Shown: positions 11,790 to 24,635 of the stretch, piece by piece | Numbering within the stretch: position 1 is the first letter of the stretch | Layout of the letters: each line of letters starts with the position of its first letter | Source of the DNA: Ehretia macrophylla | Taxonomy: Eukaryota; Streptophyta; Magnoliopsida; Boraginales; Ehretiaceae | Length of the DNA: 64,000 bases | Assembly: GCA_037974665.1 (NCBI GenBank) | Contig: CM075780.1 | Span: 4,002,501 to 4,066,500, forward strand | Direction: 5' to 3' | The notes under the pieces: model-generated | What the model was told of the DNA's origin: nothing | The model's database searches: none | The model's input: only the letters and a program-made list of their open reading frames with translations | Position numbers and translations under genes: made by a program

Positions 11790-12342
11790 TTTTCAATTTT
11801 TTTTGCCAAGGTTAGGGCTGCCAAGATACTTTATCCACCAAATCTCTATTACTGAATCACACGGAACATTGGGCAAGACAACTTCGTTTCACATAGAGGC
11901 TGGGCCTGCAAACCGAGGGCGTAGGGTTTGTGACCAGGTCTCCGTCGCTTCGGTGCCCATTACTTTTGATCCGTAAGTAGTTATGCGGCGCATAGCATAC
12001 CGTTGCAAAGCTCTCTGAGAGCTCTACGACGGGGGCAGCATCCTCGTTGTGCCCATTTTTGGAGCCCAAAATGGAACATTTTCATCAGTTTCAGGCCACT
12101 TTTCTTCTTTTGCTATGTTTTTTCGTCCCGGATCGTATGTCGTGAACTGTTAGAAGGACGACAACCTGACCCGTGGGACATCAGACGGCCCTACAACGTG
12201 TCGATATCACGTCTTGCAAGCATGCTGCGTTGTTGAAGCGGATGGGTTGTCGTTAAGCCCATTGGGCCTTTTGAATGGGCCATCTCTCTAGGCTGGGACT
12301 GTGATTAGTTAACACATAAAGGAATTGTGCCCTCAACATGAC

Positions 12343-12462
12343 GGGTGCGATCATACCAGTATTAGTGCACCGAATCCCATCAGAAATCCGAAGTTATGCG
12401 TGTTTAGGTGAGAGTAGTACTAGCATGGGTGACACCTTGGGAAGTCCTCGTGTTGCACCCCC
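12343..12462 (+). rRNA. 5S rRNA gene copy 13 (divergent)
   Basis: Full 120 nt with about twelve changes, the most in the window: C18T, C20T, A23G, G31A, C44A, A55T, C61T, G64A, C67T, G82C, C92A and C95T. Box A has three changes, the IE one, box C two. Likely pseudogene; sister of 10317. Confidence 0.91.
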
Positions 12463-13020
12463 TTTTCAATTTTTTTTGCCCAGGTTAGGGTTGCCAAGAT
12501 ACTTTATCCACCAAATCACTATTACTGAATCCCACGGAACGTTAGGCAAGACAACTTCGCTTCGCGTAGAGGCTGGGCCAACAAACCAAGTGCGTAGGAT
12601 TTGTGACTAGGTCTCCGTCGCTCCGCTGCCCATAACTTTTGATCCGTAAGGGCTCACGCGGCGCACAGCATACAGTTGCAATGCTCTCTGATAGCTCTAC
12701 GACGGGAGCAACCAACTTGCTCACTGTGCCTATTTTTGGAGCCCAAAATTGAACGTTTTCATCAGTTTCAAGGCCACTTTTCTTCTTTTGCTCTCTTTTT
12801 CCGTCCCGAATTGTACGTCGTGAACGGTTAAAAGGATGACAACCTGACTCGCGGGACATCAGAGGGCCCCACAACGTGTCGATATCACATCTTGCGAGGA
12901 TGCTGTGTTGTTGAAGCAGATGGGTTGTTGTTAAGCCCATTGGGCCTTTTGAATGGGCCATCTCTCTAGGCTGGGACTGTGAACCGTTAACACATATAGG
13001 AATTGTGCCCTCAATATGAC

Positions 13021-13139
13021 GGGTGCGATCATACCAGCACTAATGCACCGGATCCCATAACAACTCCGAAGTTAAGCGTGCTTGGGCGAGAGCAGTACAA
13101 GGATGGGTGACCCCCTGGAAGTCCTCGTGTTGCACCCCC
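13021..13139 (+). rRNA. 5S rRNA gene copy 14
   Basis: 119 nt: one G of the 97-99 run is lost. C39A, G41C, T73C and T79A. Boxes intact. Sister of 10994, with which it shares G41C. Confidence 0.94.
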
Positions 13140-13696
13140 TTTTCAATTTTTTTTGCCCTGGTTAGGGTTGCCAAGATACTTTATCCACCAAATCTCTATT
13201 ACTGAATCCCATGGAACATTGGGCAAGACAACTTCGTTTCACGTAGAGGCTGGGCCCGTAAACCGAGGGCGTAGGATTTGTGACTAGGTCTCCGTCGCTC
13301 CGGTGCCCATAACTTTTTATCCGTAAGGAATTACGCGGCGCAAAGCAAACCGTTGCAAAGCTCTCTAAGATCTCTACGACGGGGGTAGCCAGCTTGCTCG
13401 CTCTGCCCATTTTTGGAGCCCAAAATTGAACGTTTTCATCAATTTCAGGCCACTTTTCTTCTTTTGCTCTGTTTCTCCGTCCCGAATCGTATGTCATGAA
13501 CAGTTAAAAGGACGACAATCTGACTCGCGGGACATCAGAGGGCCCTACAACATGTCGATATCACGTCTGGTGAGGATGCTGTGTTGTTGAAGCGGATGGG
13601 TTGTCGTTAAGCCCATTGGGCCTTTTGAATGGGCCATCTCTCTAGGCTGGGACTGTGAACCGTTAACACATAAAGGAGTTGTGCCCTCAACATGAC

Positions 13697-13816
13697 GGGT
13701 GCGATCATACCAGCACTAATGCACCGGATCCCATCACAACTCCGAACTTAAGCATGCTTGGGCGAGAGTAGTACTAGGATGGGTGACCCCTCGGGAAGTC
13801 CCCATGTTGCACCCCC
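13697..13816 (+). rRNA. 5S rRNA gene copy 15
   Basis: Full 120 nt. G41C, G51C and G58A (both in box A), C95T, T96C, T106C and G108A. Confidence 0.94.
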
Positions 13817-14373
13817 TTTTCAATTTTTTTTGCCCTGGTTAAGGTTGCCAAGTTACTTTATCCACAAAATCTCTATTACTGAATCCCACGAAACATTGGG
13901 CAAGACAACTCCGTTTCACGTAGAGGTTGGGCCCGCAAACCGAGGGCGTAGGATTTGTGACCAGGTCTCCGTTGCTCCGGTGCCCATAACTTTTGATCCG
14001 CAAGGAGTTACGTGGCGCACAACATACCGTTGCAAAGCTCTCTGAGAGCTCTACGACAGGGGTAGCCAGCTAGCTCGCTGTGCCCTTTTTTGGAGCTCAA
14101 AATTGAACGTTTTCATCAGTTTCAGGCCACTTTTCTTCTTTTGCTCTGTTTTTCCGTCCCAGATCGTACGTCATGAACTGTTAAAAGGATGACAACCTGA
14201 ATTGCGGGACATCAGAGTCCCCTACAATGTGTCGATATCACGTCTTGCGAGGATGCTGCGTTGTTGAAGCAAATGGGTTGTCGTTAAGCCCATTGGGCCT
14301 TTTGAATGGGCCATCTCTCTCGGCTGGGACTGTGAACCGTTAACACATAAAGGAATTGTGCCCTCAACATGAC

Positions 14374-14493
14374 GGGTGTGATCATACCAGCACTAATGCA
14401 CTGGATACCATCAGAACTCCGAAGTTAAGCATGCTTGGGCGAGAGTAGTACTAGGATGGGTGACCCCTTGGGAAGTCCGCATGTTGCACCCCC
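14374..14493 (+). rRNA. 5S rRNA gene copy 16
   Basis: Full 120 nt. C6T, C29T, C34A, G58A (box A), C95T, T106G and G108A. Four of the seven are transitions at CpG sites. Confidence 0.94.
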
Positions 14494-15050
14494 TTTTCAA
14501 TTTTTTTTGCCCTGGTTAGGGTTGCCAAGATACTTTATCCACCAAATCTCTATTACTAAATCCCACGGAACATTGGGCAAGACAACTCCGTTTCACGTAG
14601 AGGCTGGGCCCGCAAACCGAGGGCGTATGGTTTGTGACTAGGTCTCCGTCGCTCCGGTGCGCATTACTTTTGATCCGTAATGAGTTACGTGGTGCATAGC
14701 ATACCGTTGCGAAGCTCTCTGAGAACTCTACGACGGGGGCAGCTAGCATCCACACTGTTCCCATTTTTGGAGCCCAAAATCGAACGTTTTCATCAATTTC
14801 AGGCCACTTTTCTTCTTTTGCTCTGTTTTTCTGTCCCGGATCGTACGTGATGAACAATTAAAAGGACGACAACCCGACTCGCTGGACATCAGAGGGCCCT
14901 ACAACGTGTCGATATCAAGTCTTGCAAGCATGCTGCGATGTTGAAGCGGATGGGTTGTCGTTAAGCCCATTGGGCCTTTTGAATGGGCCATCTCTCTAGG
15001 CTGGGACTGTGATTAGTTAACATATAAAGGAATTGTGCCCTCAACATCAC

Positions 15051-15170
15051 TTGTGCGATCATACCAGTACTAATGCACCAGATCCCATCTGAACTCCGAA
15101 GTTAAGCGAGCTTTGGCGAGAGTAGTACAAGGATGGGTGACCCCCTTGGAAGTCCTCGTGTTGCACCCCC
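15051..15170 (+). rRNA. 5S rRNA gene copy 17 (divergent)
   Basis: Full 120 nt. G1T, G2T, C18T, G30A, A40T, T59A, G64T, T79A and G97T. Box A has two changes and the 5' start is altered, yet the upstream element (ATATAAAGG) is the closest to a canonical TATA box in the array. Confidence 0.92.
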
Positions 15171-15727
15171 TTTTCAATTTTTTTTGCCCTGGTTAGGGTT
15201 GCGAAGATACTTTATCCACCAAATCTCTATTACTAAATCCCACGGAACATTAGGCAAGACAACTTCGCTTCACGTAGAGGCTGGGCCAACAAACCGAGTG
15301 CGTAGGGTTTGTGACCAGGTCTCCGTCGCTCCAGTGCCCAAAACTTTTATTCCATAAGGAGTTACGTGGCGCACAGCATACCGTTGCAAAGCACTCTGAG
15401 AGCTCTACGACGAGGGCAACCAGCTAGCTCGCTGTGCCCGTTTTTGGAACCTAAAATTGAATGTTTTCATCAGTTTCAACCCACTTTTCTTCTTTTGCTC
15501 TATTTTTTCACCCCGGATCGTACGTCGTGAACTGTTAAAAGGACGACAACCTGACTCGTGGGACATCAGAGGGCCCTACAACGTGTCGATATGACGACTT
15601 GCAAGCATTCTGCATTGTTAAAGTGGATGGGTTGTCGTTAAGCCCATTGGGCCTTTTGAATGGGACATCTCTCTCGGCTGGGATTGTGAACAATTAACAC
15701 ATAAAGGAATTGTGCCCTCAACATGAT

Positions 15728-15846
15728 GGGTGCGATCATACCAACAGTAATGCACCGGATCCCATCAGAACTCCGAAGTTAAGCGTGCTTGGGCGAGAGT
15801 AGTACTAGGATGGGTGACCCCCAGGAAGTCCTCGTGTTGCACCCTC
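15728..15846 (+). rRNA. 5S rRNA gene copy 18
   Basis: 119 nt: one base lost in the TGGG at 96-99, with a T-to-A change beside it. G17A, C20G and C119T. Boxes intact. C119T and spacer variants are shared with the gene at 17080. Confidence 0.94.
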
Positions 15847-16403
15847 TTTTCAATTTTTTTTGCCCTGGTTTGGGTTGCCAAGATACTTTATCCACAAAAT
15901 CTCTATTACTGAATCCCATGGACCATTGGGCAAGACAACTTCGTTTCACGTAGAGGCTGGGCCTGCAAACCGAGGGCGTAGGGTTTGTGACCAGGTCTCC
16001 GTCGCTCAAGTGCCCATAACTTTTGATCCGTAAGGAGTTACGCGGTGCACAGCATACCGTTGCAAAGCTCTCTGAGAGCTCTACGACGGGGGCAGCCAGC
16101 TTGCTCGCTGTGCCCGTTTTTGGAGACCAAAATTGAACGTTTTCATCAATTTCAGGCCACTTTTCTTCTTTTGCTCTGTTTTTCCGTCCTGGATCGTACT
16201 TCGTGAATTGTTAAAAGGACGACAACCTAACTCGCGGGACATCAGATGGCCCTACAACTTGTCGATATCACGTCTGGTGAGAATGCTGCGTTGTTGAAGC
16301 GGATGGGTTTCCGTTAAGCTCATTGGGCCTTTTGAATGGGCCATCGCTCTAGGCTGGGACTCTGAACCATTAACACATATAGGAATTGTGCCCTCAACAT
16401 GAC

Positions 16404-16523
16404 AGGTTCGATCATACCAGCACTAATGCACCGGATCCCAACAGTACTCCTTAGTTAAGCGTGATTGGGCGACAGTAGTACTAGGATGGGTGACCCCTTG
16501 GGAAGTCCTCGTGTTGCACCCCC
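16404..16523 (+). rRNA. 5S rRNA gene copy 19 (divergent)
   Basis: Full 120 nt. G1A, G5T, T38A, A42T, G48T, A49T, C61A (box A), G70C (IE) and C95T. Sister of 18434 through T38A, A42T and G70C. Confidence 0.92.
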
Positions 16524-17079
16524 TTTTCAATTTTTTTTGCCCTGGTTAGGGTTACCAAGATACTTTATCCACCAAATCTCTATTACTAAATCCAACAGTA
16601 CATTGGCCAAAACAACTTCGCTTCACGTAGAGGCTGGGCCCGCAAACCGAGGGCGTAGGGTTTGTGATCAGGTCTCCGTCGCTCCGGTGCCCATAACTTT
16701 TGATCCGTAAGGAGTTACATGGCGCATAGCATACCGTTGCAAAGCTCTCTGAGAGCTCTACAATGGGGGCAGCAAGCTTGCTCGCTTTGCCCATTTTTGG
16801 AGCCCCAAATCGAACGTTTTCATCAGTTTCCAACCACTTTTCTTCTTTAGCTCTATTTTTCAATCCCGGATCGTACATCGTGAACAGTTAAAAGGACGAC
16901 AACCTGACTCGCGGGACATCAGAGGGCCCTACAATATGTCGATATCACGTCTTGTAAGAATGTTGCGTTGTTGAAGCGGATGGTTGTCGTTAAGCCCATT
17001 GGGCCACTTGAATGGGCCATCTCTCTAGGCTGGGACTGTGAACCGTTAACACATATAGGAATTGTGCCCTCAACATGAC

Positions 17080-17199
17080 AGGTGCGATCATACCAGCACT
17101 AATGCACAAGATCTCAACAGAACTCCGAAGTTAAGCGTGCTTGGGCGAGAGTAGTACTAGGATGGTTGACCCCCTGGGAAGTCCTCGTGTTGCACCCTC
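17080..17199 (+). rRNA. 5S rRNA gene copy 20
   Basis: Full 120 nt. G1A, C29A, G30A, C35T, T38A, G87T (box C) and C119T. Confidence 0.94.
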
Positions 17200-17756
17200 T
17201 TTTCAATTTTTTTTACCTTGGTTTGGGTTGCCAAGATACTTTATCCACCAAATCTCTATTACTGAATCCCACGGAACATTGGGCAAGACAACTTCGTTTC
17301 ACGTAGAGGCTGGGCCTGCAAACCGAGGGCGTAGGGTTTGTGACCAGGTCTCCGTCGCTCAAGTGCCCATAACTTTTGATCCGTAAGGAGTTACGCGGTG
17401 CACAGCATACCGTTGCAAAACTCTCTGAGAGCTCTACGACGGGTGCAGCCAGCTTGCTCGCTGTGCCCTTTTTTGGAGACCAAAATCGAATGTTTTCATC
17501 AATTTCAGGCCACTTTTCTTATTTTGCTCTGTTTTTCCGTCCTGGATCGTACATCGTGAACTGTTAAAAGGACGACAACCTGACTCGCGGGACATCAGAT
17601 GGCCCTACAACTTGTCGATATCACGTCTCGTGAGAATGCTGCGTTGTTGAAGCGGATGGGTTATCGTTAAGCCCATTGGGCCTTTTGAATGGGACATCTC
17701 TCTCGGCTGGCACTGTGAACCGTTAACACATAAAGGAATTGTGCCCTCAACATGAC

Positions 17757-17876
17757 GGGTGCGATCATACCAGCATTAATGCACCGGATCCCATCAGAAC
17801 TCCAAAGTTAAGCGTGCTTGGGCGAGAGTAGTACTAGGATGGGTGACCCCCTGGGAAGTCCTCGTGTTGCACACCC
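17757..17876 (+). rRNA. 5S rRNA gene copy 21
   Basis: Full 120 nt. C20T, G48A and C117A; boxes intact. Confidence 0.96.
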
Positions 17877-18433
17877 TTTTCAATTTTTTTTGCCCTGGTT
17901 AGGGTTGCCAAGATACTTTATCCACCAAATCTCTATTATTGAATCCCACAGAACATTAGGCAAGACATCTTCGCTTCATGTAGAGGATGGGCCTACAAAC
18001 CGAGGGTGTAGGGTTTGTGACCAGGTCTCCGTCGCTCTGGTGCCCTTAACTTTTGATCCGTAAGGAGTTACGCGGCGCACAACATACCGTTGCAAAGCTC
18101 TCTGAGAGCTTTACGACGGGGGCAGCCAGCTTGCTCGTTGTACCCCTTTTTGGAGCCCAAAATTGAACGTTTTCATCAGTTTCAAGCCACTTTTCTTCTT
18201 TTGCTCTGTTTTTCTGTCCCAGATCGTACGTCGTGAACTGTTAAAAGAACGACAACCTGACTCGCTGGACATCAGAGGGCCCTACAAAAAGTCGATATCA
18301 CGTCTTTCGAGGATGCTACGTTGTTGAAGCGGATGGGTTGTCGTTAAGCCCATTGGGCCTTTTGAATGGGCCATCGCTCTAGGCTGGGACTCTGAACCGT
18401 TAAAACATATAGGAATTGTGCCCTCAACATGAC

Positions 18434-18553
18434 AAGTGCGATCATACCAGCAATAATGCACCAGATCCCAACAGTACTCCGAAGTTAAGCGCGCTTGGGC
18501 GACAGTAGTACTAGGATGGGTGACCCCTTGGGAAGTCCTCGTGTTGCACCCCC
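18434..18553 (+). rRNA. 5S rRNA gene copy 22 (divergent)
   Basis: Full 120 nt. G1A, G2A, C20A, G30A, T38A, A42T, T59C (box A), G70C (IE) and C95T. Confidence 0.92.
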
Positions 18554-19109
18554 TTTTCAATTTTTTTTGCCCTGGTTAGGGTTGCCAAGATACTTTATCC
18601 ACCAAATCTCTATTACTAAATCCCACAGTACATTGGGCGAAACAACTTCGCTTCACGTAGAGGCTGGGCCCGCAAACCGAGGGCGTAGGGTTTGTGACCA
18701 GGTCTCCATCGCTCCGGTGCCCATAACTTTTGATCCGTAAGGAGTTACGTGGCGCATAGCATACCGTTGCAAAGCTCTCTGAGAGCTCTACGATGGGGGC
18801 AGCAAGCTTGCTCGCTTTGCCATTTTTGGAGCCCCAAATCGAACGTTTTCATCAGTTTCAGACCACTTTTCTTCTTTAGCTCTGTTTTTTCGTCCCGGAT
18901 CGTACCTCGTGAACTGTTAAAAGGATGACAACCAGACTCGCGGGACATCAGAGGGACCTACAACATGTCGATATCACGTCTTGCAAGCATGTTGCGTTGT
19001 TGAAGCGGATGGGTTGTCGTTAAGCCCATTGGGCCATTTGAATGGGCCATCTCTCTAGGCTGGGACTGTGAACCTTTAACACATATAGGAATTGTGCCCT
19101 CAACATGAC

Positions 19110-19229
19110 AGGTGCGATCATACCAGAACTAATGCACCGGATCCCAACAAAACTTCGAAGTTAAGCGTGCTTGGGCGAGAGTAGTACTAGGATGGGTGAC
19201 CCCTTGGGAAGTCCTCGTGTTGTACCCCC
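19110..19229 (+). rRNA. 5S rRNA gene copy 23
   Basis: Full 120 nt. G1A, C18A, T38A, G41A, C46T, C95T and C114T. Boxes intact. Confidence 0.94.
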
Positions 19230-19786
19230 TTTTAAATTTTTTTTGCCCTGGTTAGGGTTGCCAAGATACTTTATCCACCAAATCTCAATTACTGAATCCC
19301 ACGGAACATTGGGCAAGACAACTTCGCTTCACGTAGAGGCTGGGCCGGCAAACCGGGGGCGTAAGGTTTGTGACCAGGTCGCCGTCGCTCCGATGCCCAT
19401 AACTATTGATCCGTAAGGAGTTACGTGGCGCACAGCAAACCGTTGCAAAGCTCTTTGAGAGCTCTACGACGGGGGCATCCAGCTTGCTCGCTTTGCCCAT
19501 TTTTGGAGCCCAAAATCGAACGTTTTCATTAGTTTCAGGCCACTTTTCTTCTTTTGCTTTGTTTTTCCGTCCCGGATAATACATCGTGAATTGTTAAAAG
19601 GACGACAACGTGACTCGCGGGACAACAGAGGGCTCTAAAACGTGTCGATATCACGTCTGGTGAAGATGCTACGTTGTTGAAGGGGGTGGGTTGTCGTTAA
19701 GCCCATTGGGCCTTTTGACTGGGCCATCTCTCTAGGATGGGACTGTGAAAAGTTAACACATAAAGGAATTGTGCCCTCAACATGAC

Positions 19787-19906
19787 GGGTGCGATCATAC
19801 CAGCACTAATGCACCAGATCCCATCTGAACTCCGAAGTTAAGCGTGCTTGGGCGAGAGTAGTACTAGAATGGGTGACCCTCTGAGAAGTCATCGTGTTGC
19901 ACTCCT
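19787..19906 (+). rRNA. 5S rRNA gene copy 24
   Basis: Full 120 nt. G30A, A40T, G82A and C94T (both box C), G98A, C105A, C117T and C120T. Confidence 0.93.
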
Positions 19907-20463
19907 TTTTCAATTTTTTTTGCCCTGGTTAGGGTTGCCAAGATACTTTATCCACCAAATCTCTATTACTGAATCCCACTGAACATTGGGCAAGACAACT
20001 TCGCTTCACGTAGAGGCTGGGCCCGCAAACCGAGGGCGTAGGGTTTGTGACCAGGTCTCCGTCGCCCCGGTGCCCATAACTTTTGATCCGTAAGGAGTTA
20101 CGCGGCGCACAACATACCCCTGCAAAGCATTCTGAGAGCTCTACGACGGGGGCAGCCAGCTTGATCGTTGTGCCCATTTTTGGAGCCCAAAATTGAATGT
20201 TTTCATCAGTTTCAGGACAGTTTTCTTCTTTTGCTCTGTTTTTCCGTCTCGGATCATACGTCGTGAACTGTTAAAAGGATGACAACCTGACTCGCGGAAC
20301 ATCAGATGGCCCTACAACTTGACGATATCACGTCTGGTGAGAATGCTGCGTTGTTGAAGCGGATGGGTTGTCGTTAAGCCCATTGGGCCTTCTGAATGGG
20401 CCACCTCTCTAGGCTGGGACTGTGAACAGTTAACACATAAAGGAATTGTGCCCTCAACATGAC

Positions 20464-20583
20464 GGGTGCAATCATACCAGCACTAATGCACCGGATCCCA
20501 TCAGAACTCCGAAGTTAAGCGTGCTTGGGCGAGAGTAGTACTTGGATGGGTAACCCCTTGGGAAGTCCTCGTGTTGTACCCCC
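20464..20583 (+). rRNA. 5S rRNA gene copy 25
   Basis: Full 120 nt. G7A, A80T and G89A (both box C), C95T and C114T. First member of the G89A subgroup. Its spacer has a short deletion, giving a 671-bp unit. Confidence 0.94.
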
Positions 20584-21134
20584 TTTTCAATTTTTTTTGC
20601 CCTGGTTAGGGTTGCCAAGATACTTTATCCACCAAATCTCTATTACTGAGACCCACAGAACATTGGGCAAGACAACTTCGCTTCACGCAGCGCCCGCAAA
20701 CCGAGGGCGTAGGGTTTGTGACCAGGTCTCCGTCACTCCGGTGCCCATAACTTTTGATCCGTAAGGAGGTACGCGGCGCACAACATACCGTTGCAAAGCT
20801 CTCTGAGATCTCTACGAAGGGGGCAGCCTGTTTGCTCGCTTTCCCCATTTTTGGAGCCTAAAATCGAAAGTTTTCATCAGTTTCAGGCCACCTTTCTTCT
20901 TTTGCTCTATTTTTTCGTCCCGGGTCGTACGTCGTGAACAGTTAAAAGTACGACAACCTGACTCGCCGGACATTAGAGGGCCCTACAACGTGTCGATATC
21001 ACGTCTTGCGAGGATGCTATGTTGTTGAAGCGGATGGGTTGTCGTTAAGCCCATTGGGCATTTTGAATGGGCCATCTCTCCAGGCTGGGACTGTGAAGCG
21101 TTAACACATATAGGAATGGTGCCCTCAACATGAT

Positions 21135-21254
21135 GAGTGCGATCATACCAGCACTAATGCACCAGATCCCATCAGAACTCTGAAGTTAAGCGTGCTTGGT
21201 CGAGAGTAGTACTAGGATGGGTGACCCCTTGGGAATTCCTCGTGTTGCACCCCC
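21135..21254 (+). rRNA. 5S rRNA gene copy 26
   Basis: Full 120 nt. G2A, G30A, C47T, G66T, C95T and G102T. Boxes intact. Confidence 0.94.
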
Positions 21255-21810
21255 TTTTCAATTTTTTTTGCCCTGATTAGGGTTGCCAAGATACTTTATC
21301 CACCAAATCTCTATTACTGAATCCCACGGAACATTGGGCAAGACAACTTCGCTTCACGTAGAAGTTGGGCCCGCAAACCGAGGGCGTAGGGTTTGTGACC
21401 AGGTCTCCGTCGCTCCGGAGCCCATAACTTTTGATCCGTAAGGAGTTACACGGCGCACAGCATACCGTTGCTAAGCTCTCTGAGAGCTCCACGACGAGGG
21501 CAGCTAGCTTGCTCGCTGTGCCCATTTTTTGTGTCCAAAATCGAATATTTTCATCATTTTCAGGCCAATTTTATTCTTTTGCTCTGTTTTTCCGTCCCGG
21601 ATTGTACGTCGTGAACTGTTAAAAGGATGACAACTTGACTTGCGGGCATCAGAGAGCCCTACAACATGTCGATATCACGTATGGTGAGGATGCTGCGTTG
21701 TTTAAGTGGATGGGTTGTCGTTAAGCCCATTGGGACTTTTGAATGGGCCATCTCTATAGGCTGGGACTGTGAACAGTTAACACATAAAGGAATTGTGCCC
21801 TCAACATGAC

Positions 21811-21930
21811 GGGTGCAATCATACCAGCACTAATGCACCGGATCCCACCAGAACTCTGAAGTTAAGCGTGCTTGGGGGAGAGTAGTATTAGGATGGGTAA
21901 CCCCCTGGGAAGTCCTCGTGTTGCACCCCC
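21811..21930 (+). rRNA. 5S rRNA gene copy 27
   Basis: Full 120 nt. G7A, T38C, C47T, C67G (IE), C78T and G89A (box C). Confidence 0.94.
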
Positions 21931-22486
21931 TTTTCAATTTTTTTTGCCCTGGTTAGGGTTGCCAAGATACTTTATCCACCAAATCTTAATTATTGAAACC
22001 CACGGAATATTGGGCAAGACAACTTCGCTTCACGTAGAAGCTGGGCCCGCAAACCGAGGGCGTAGGGTTTGTGACCAGGTCTCCGTCGCTCTGGAGCCCA
22101 TTACTTTTGATCCGTAAAGAGTTACAAGGCGCACAGCATACCGTTGCAAAGCTCTCTGAGAGCTCTACTACAGGGTAGCTAGCTTGCTTGCTGTGCCCAT
22201 TTTTGGAGCCCAAAATTGAATATTTTTATCAGTTTCAGGCCACTTTTATTCTTTTGCTCTATTTTTTCGTCCCGGATTGTACGTCGTGAACTGTTAAAAG
22301 GACGACAACCTGACTCGCGGGACTTCAGAGAGCCCACCAACATGTCGATATCACGTCTGGTGAGGATGCTGCGTTGTTGAAGTGGATGGGTTGTCGTTAA
22401 GCCCATTGGGCCTTTTGAATGGGCCATCTCTCTAGGCTGGGACTGTGAACAGTTAACACATAAAGGAATTGTGCCCTCAACATGAC

Positions 22487-22606
22487 GGGTGCAATCATAC
22501 CAGCACTAATGCACCGGATCCCATCAGAACTCCGAAGTTAAGCGTGCTTGGGGGTGAGTAGTACTAGGATGGGTAACCCCCTGGGATGTCCACGTGTTGC
22601 ACCCCC
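22487..22606 (+). rRNA. 5S rRNA gene copy 28
   Basis: Full 120 nt. G7A, C67G and A69T (both IE), G89A (box C), A101T and T106A. Shares G7A, C67G and G89A with its upstream neighbour, so the two arose by unit duplication. Confidence 0.94.
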
Positions 22607-23163
22607 TTTTCAATTTTTTTTGCCCTGGTTAGGGTTGCCAAGATACTTTATCCACCAAATCCCTATTATTGAAACCCACGGAACATTGGGCAAGACAACT
22701 TCGCTTCACGTAGAGGCTGTGCCCGAAAACCGAGGGCGTAGGGTATGAGACCAGGTCACCGTCGCTCCGGTGCCCATAACTTTTGATCCATAAGGAGTTA
22801 CGCGGCGCACAAAATACCTTTGCAAAGCTCTCTGAGAGCTCTACGAAGGGGAGAGCCTGCTTGCTCGCTGTGCCCATTTTTGGAGACCAAATTCGAACGT
22901 TTTCATCAATTTCAGGCCATTTTTCTTCTTTTGCTCTATTTTTCCGTCCCGGATCGTACGTCGTGAACTGTTTAAAGGACGACAACCTGACTCACGGGAC
23001 ATCAGAGGGCCCTACAACGTGTCGATATCACGTCTTGCGAGGATGCTGCGTTGTTGCAGCGGATGGGTTGTCGTTAAGCCCATTCGGCCTTTTGAATGGG
23101 CCATCTCTCCAGGATAGGACTGTGAAGCGTTAACACATATAGGAATTGTGCCCTCAACACGAC

Positions 23164-23283
23164 AGGTGCGATAATATCAGCACTAATGCACCGGATCCCA
23201 TCAGAACTCCGATGTTAAGCGTGCTTGGGCGAGAGTAGTACTAGGATGGGTGACCCCTTGGGAATTCCTCGTGTTGCACCCCA
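23164..23283 (+). rRNA. 5S rRNA gene copy 29
   Basis: Full 120 nt. G1A, C10A, C14T, A50T (first base of box A), C95T, G102T and C120A. Confidence 0.94.
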
Positions 23284-23839
23284 TTTTCAATTTTTTTTGC
23301 CCTGGTTAGGGTTGTCAAGATACTTTATCCACCAAATCTCTATTACTGAATCCCACGGAACATTGGGCAAGACAACTTCGCTTCACGTAGAGGCTGGGCC
23401 AGCAAACCGAGGGCGTAGGGTTTGTGACCAGGTCACCGTCGCTCCGGTGCCCATAACTTTTGATCCGTAAGGAGTTACGCGGCGCACAGCAAACAGTTAC
23501 AAAGCTCTCTGAGAGCTCTACGACGGGGTTAGCCAGCTTGTTTGCTTTGCCCTTTTTGGAGCCCAAAATTGAACATTTTCGTCAGTTTTAGGCCACTTTT
23601 CTTCTTTTGCTATGTTTTTCCGTCCCGGATCGTACATCGTGAACTGTTAAAAGGACTACAACCTGACTCGCGGGACATCAGAGGGCCCTGCAACGTGTCG
23701 ATATCACGTCTTGCAAGCATGCTGCATTGTTGAAGCGGATGGGTTGTCGTTAAGCCCATTGGGCCTTTTGAATGGGCCATCTCTCTAGGCTAGGACTGTG
23801 AACCGTTAACACATATAGGAATTGTGCCCTCAACATGAC

Positions 23840-23958
23840 AGGTGCGATCATACCAGCACTAATGCACCGGATCCCATCCGAAATCCAAAGTTAAGCGTGC
23901 TTGGGCGAGAATAGTACTAGGTGGGTGACCCCCTTGGAAGTCCTCATGGTGCATCCAC
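23840..23958 (+). rRNA. 5S rRNA gene copy 30, probable pseudogene
   Basis: 119 nt. One base is lost inside box C (GGTGGGTGA in place of GGATGGGTGA) and the 3' end is scrambled (TCATGGTGCATCCAC). Also G1A, A40C, C44A, G48A, G72A (IE) and G97T. The terminator is CTTCTCAATTTT in place of TTTTC. This is the copy least likely to be transcribed correctly. Confidence 0.9.
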
Positions 23959-24515
23959 TTCTCAATTTTTTTTGCCCTGGTTAGGGTTGCCAAGATACTT
24001 TATCCACCAAATCTCTATTGCTGAATCCCACGGAAAATTGGGCAAGACAACTTCGCTTCACGTAGAGGCTGGGCCCGCAAACCGAGGGCGTAGGGTTTGT
24101 GACCAGGTCTCCGTCGCTACGGTGCCCATAACAGTTGATCCGTAAGGAGTTACACGGCACACAACATACCGTTGCAAAGCACTCTGAGAGATCTACGAAG
24201 GGATCAACCTTCTTGCTCACTGTGCCCCTTTTTGGAGCCCAAAATCGAATATTTTCATCAGTTTCAGTCCAATTTTCTTCTTTTGCTCTATTTTTCCTTC
24301 CCGGATCGTACGTCGTGAACGGTTAAAAGGACGACAACCTGACTCGCGGGACATCAGAGGGCCCTACAACGTGTCGATATCACGTCTTGCTAGGATGCTG
24401 CGTTGTCGAAGCGGATGGTTTGTCGTTAAGCCCATTGGGCCTTTTGACTGGGCCATCTCTCCAGGCTGGGTCTGTGAAGCGTTAACACATATAGGAATTA
24501 TGCCCTCAACTTGAC

Positions 24516-24635
24516 GGGTGCAATCATACCAGCAATAATGCACCGGATCCAATAAGAACTCCGAAGTTAAGCGTGCTTGGGCGAGAGTAGTACTAGGATG
24601 TGTGACCCCTTGGGAATTCCTCGTGTTGCACCCCC
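24516..24635 (+). rRNA. 5S rRNA gene copy 31
   Basis: Full 120 nt. G7A, C20A, C36A, C39A, G86T (box C), C95T and G102T. Confidence 0.94.
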
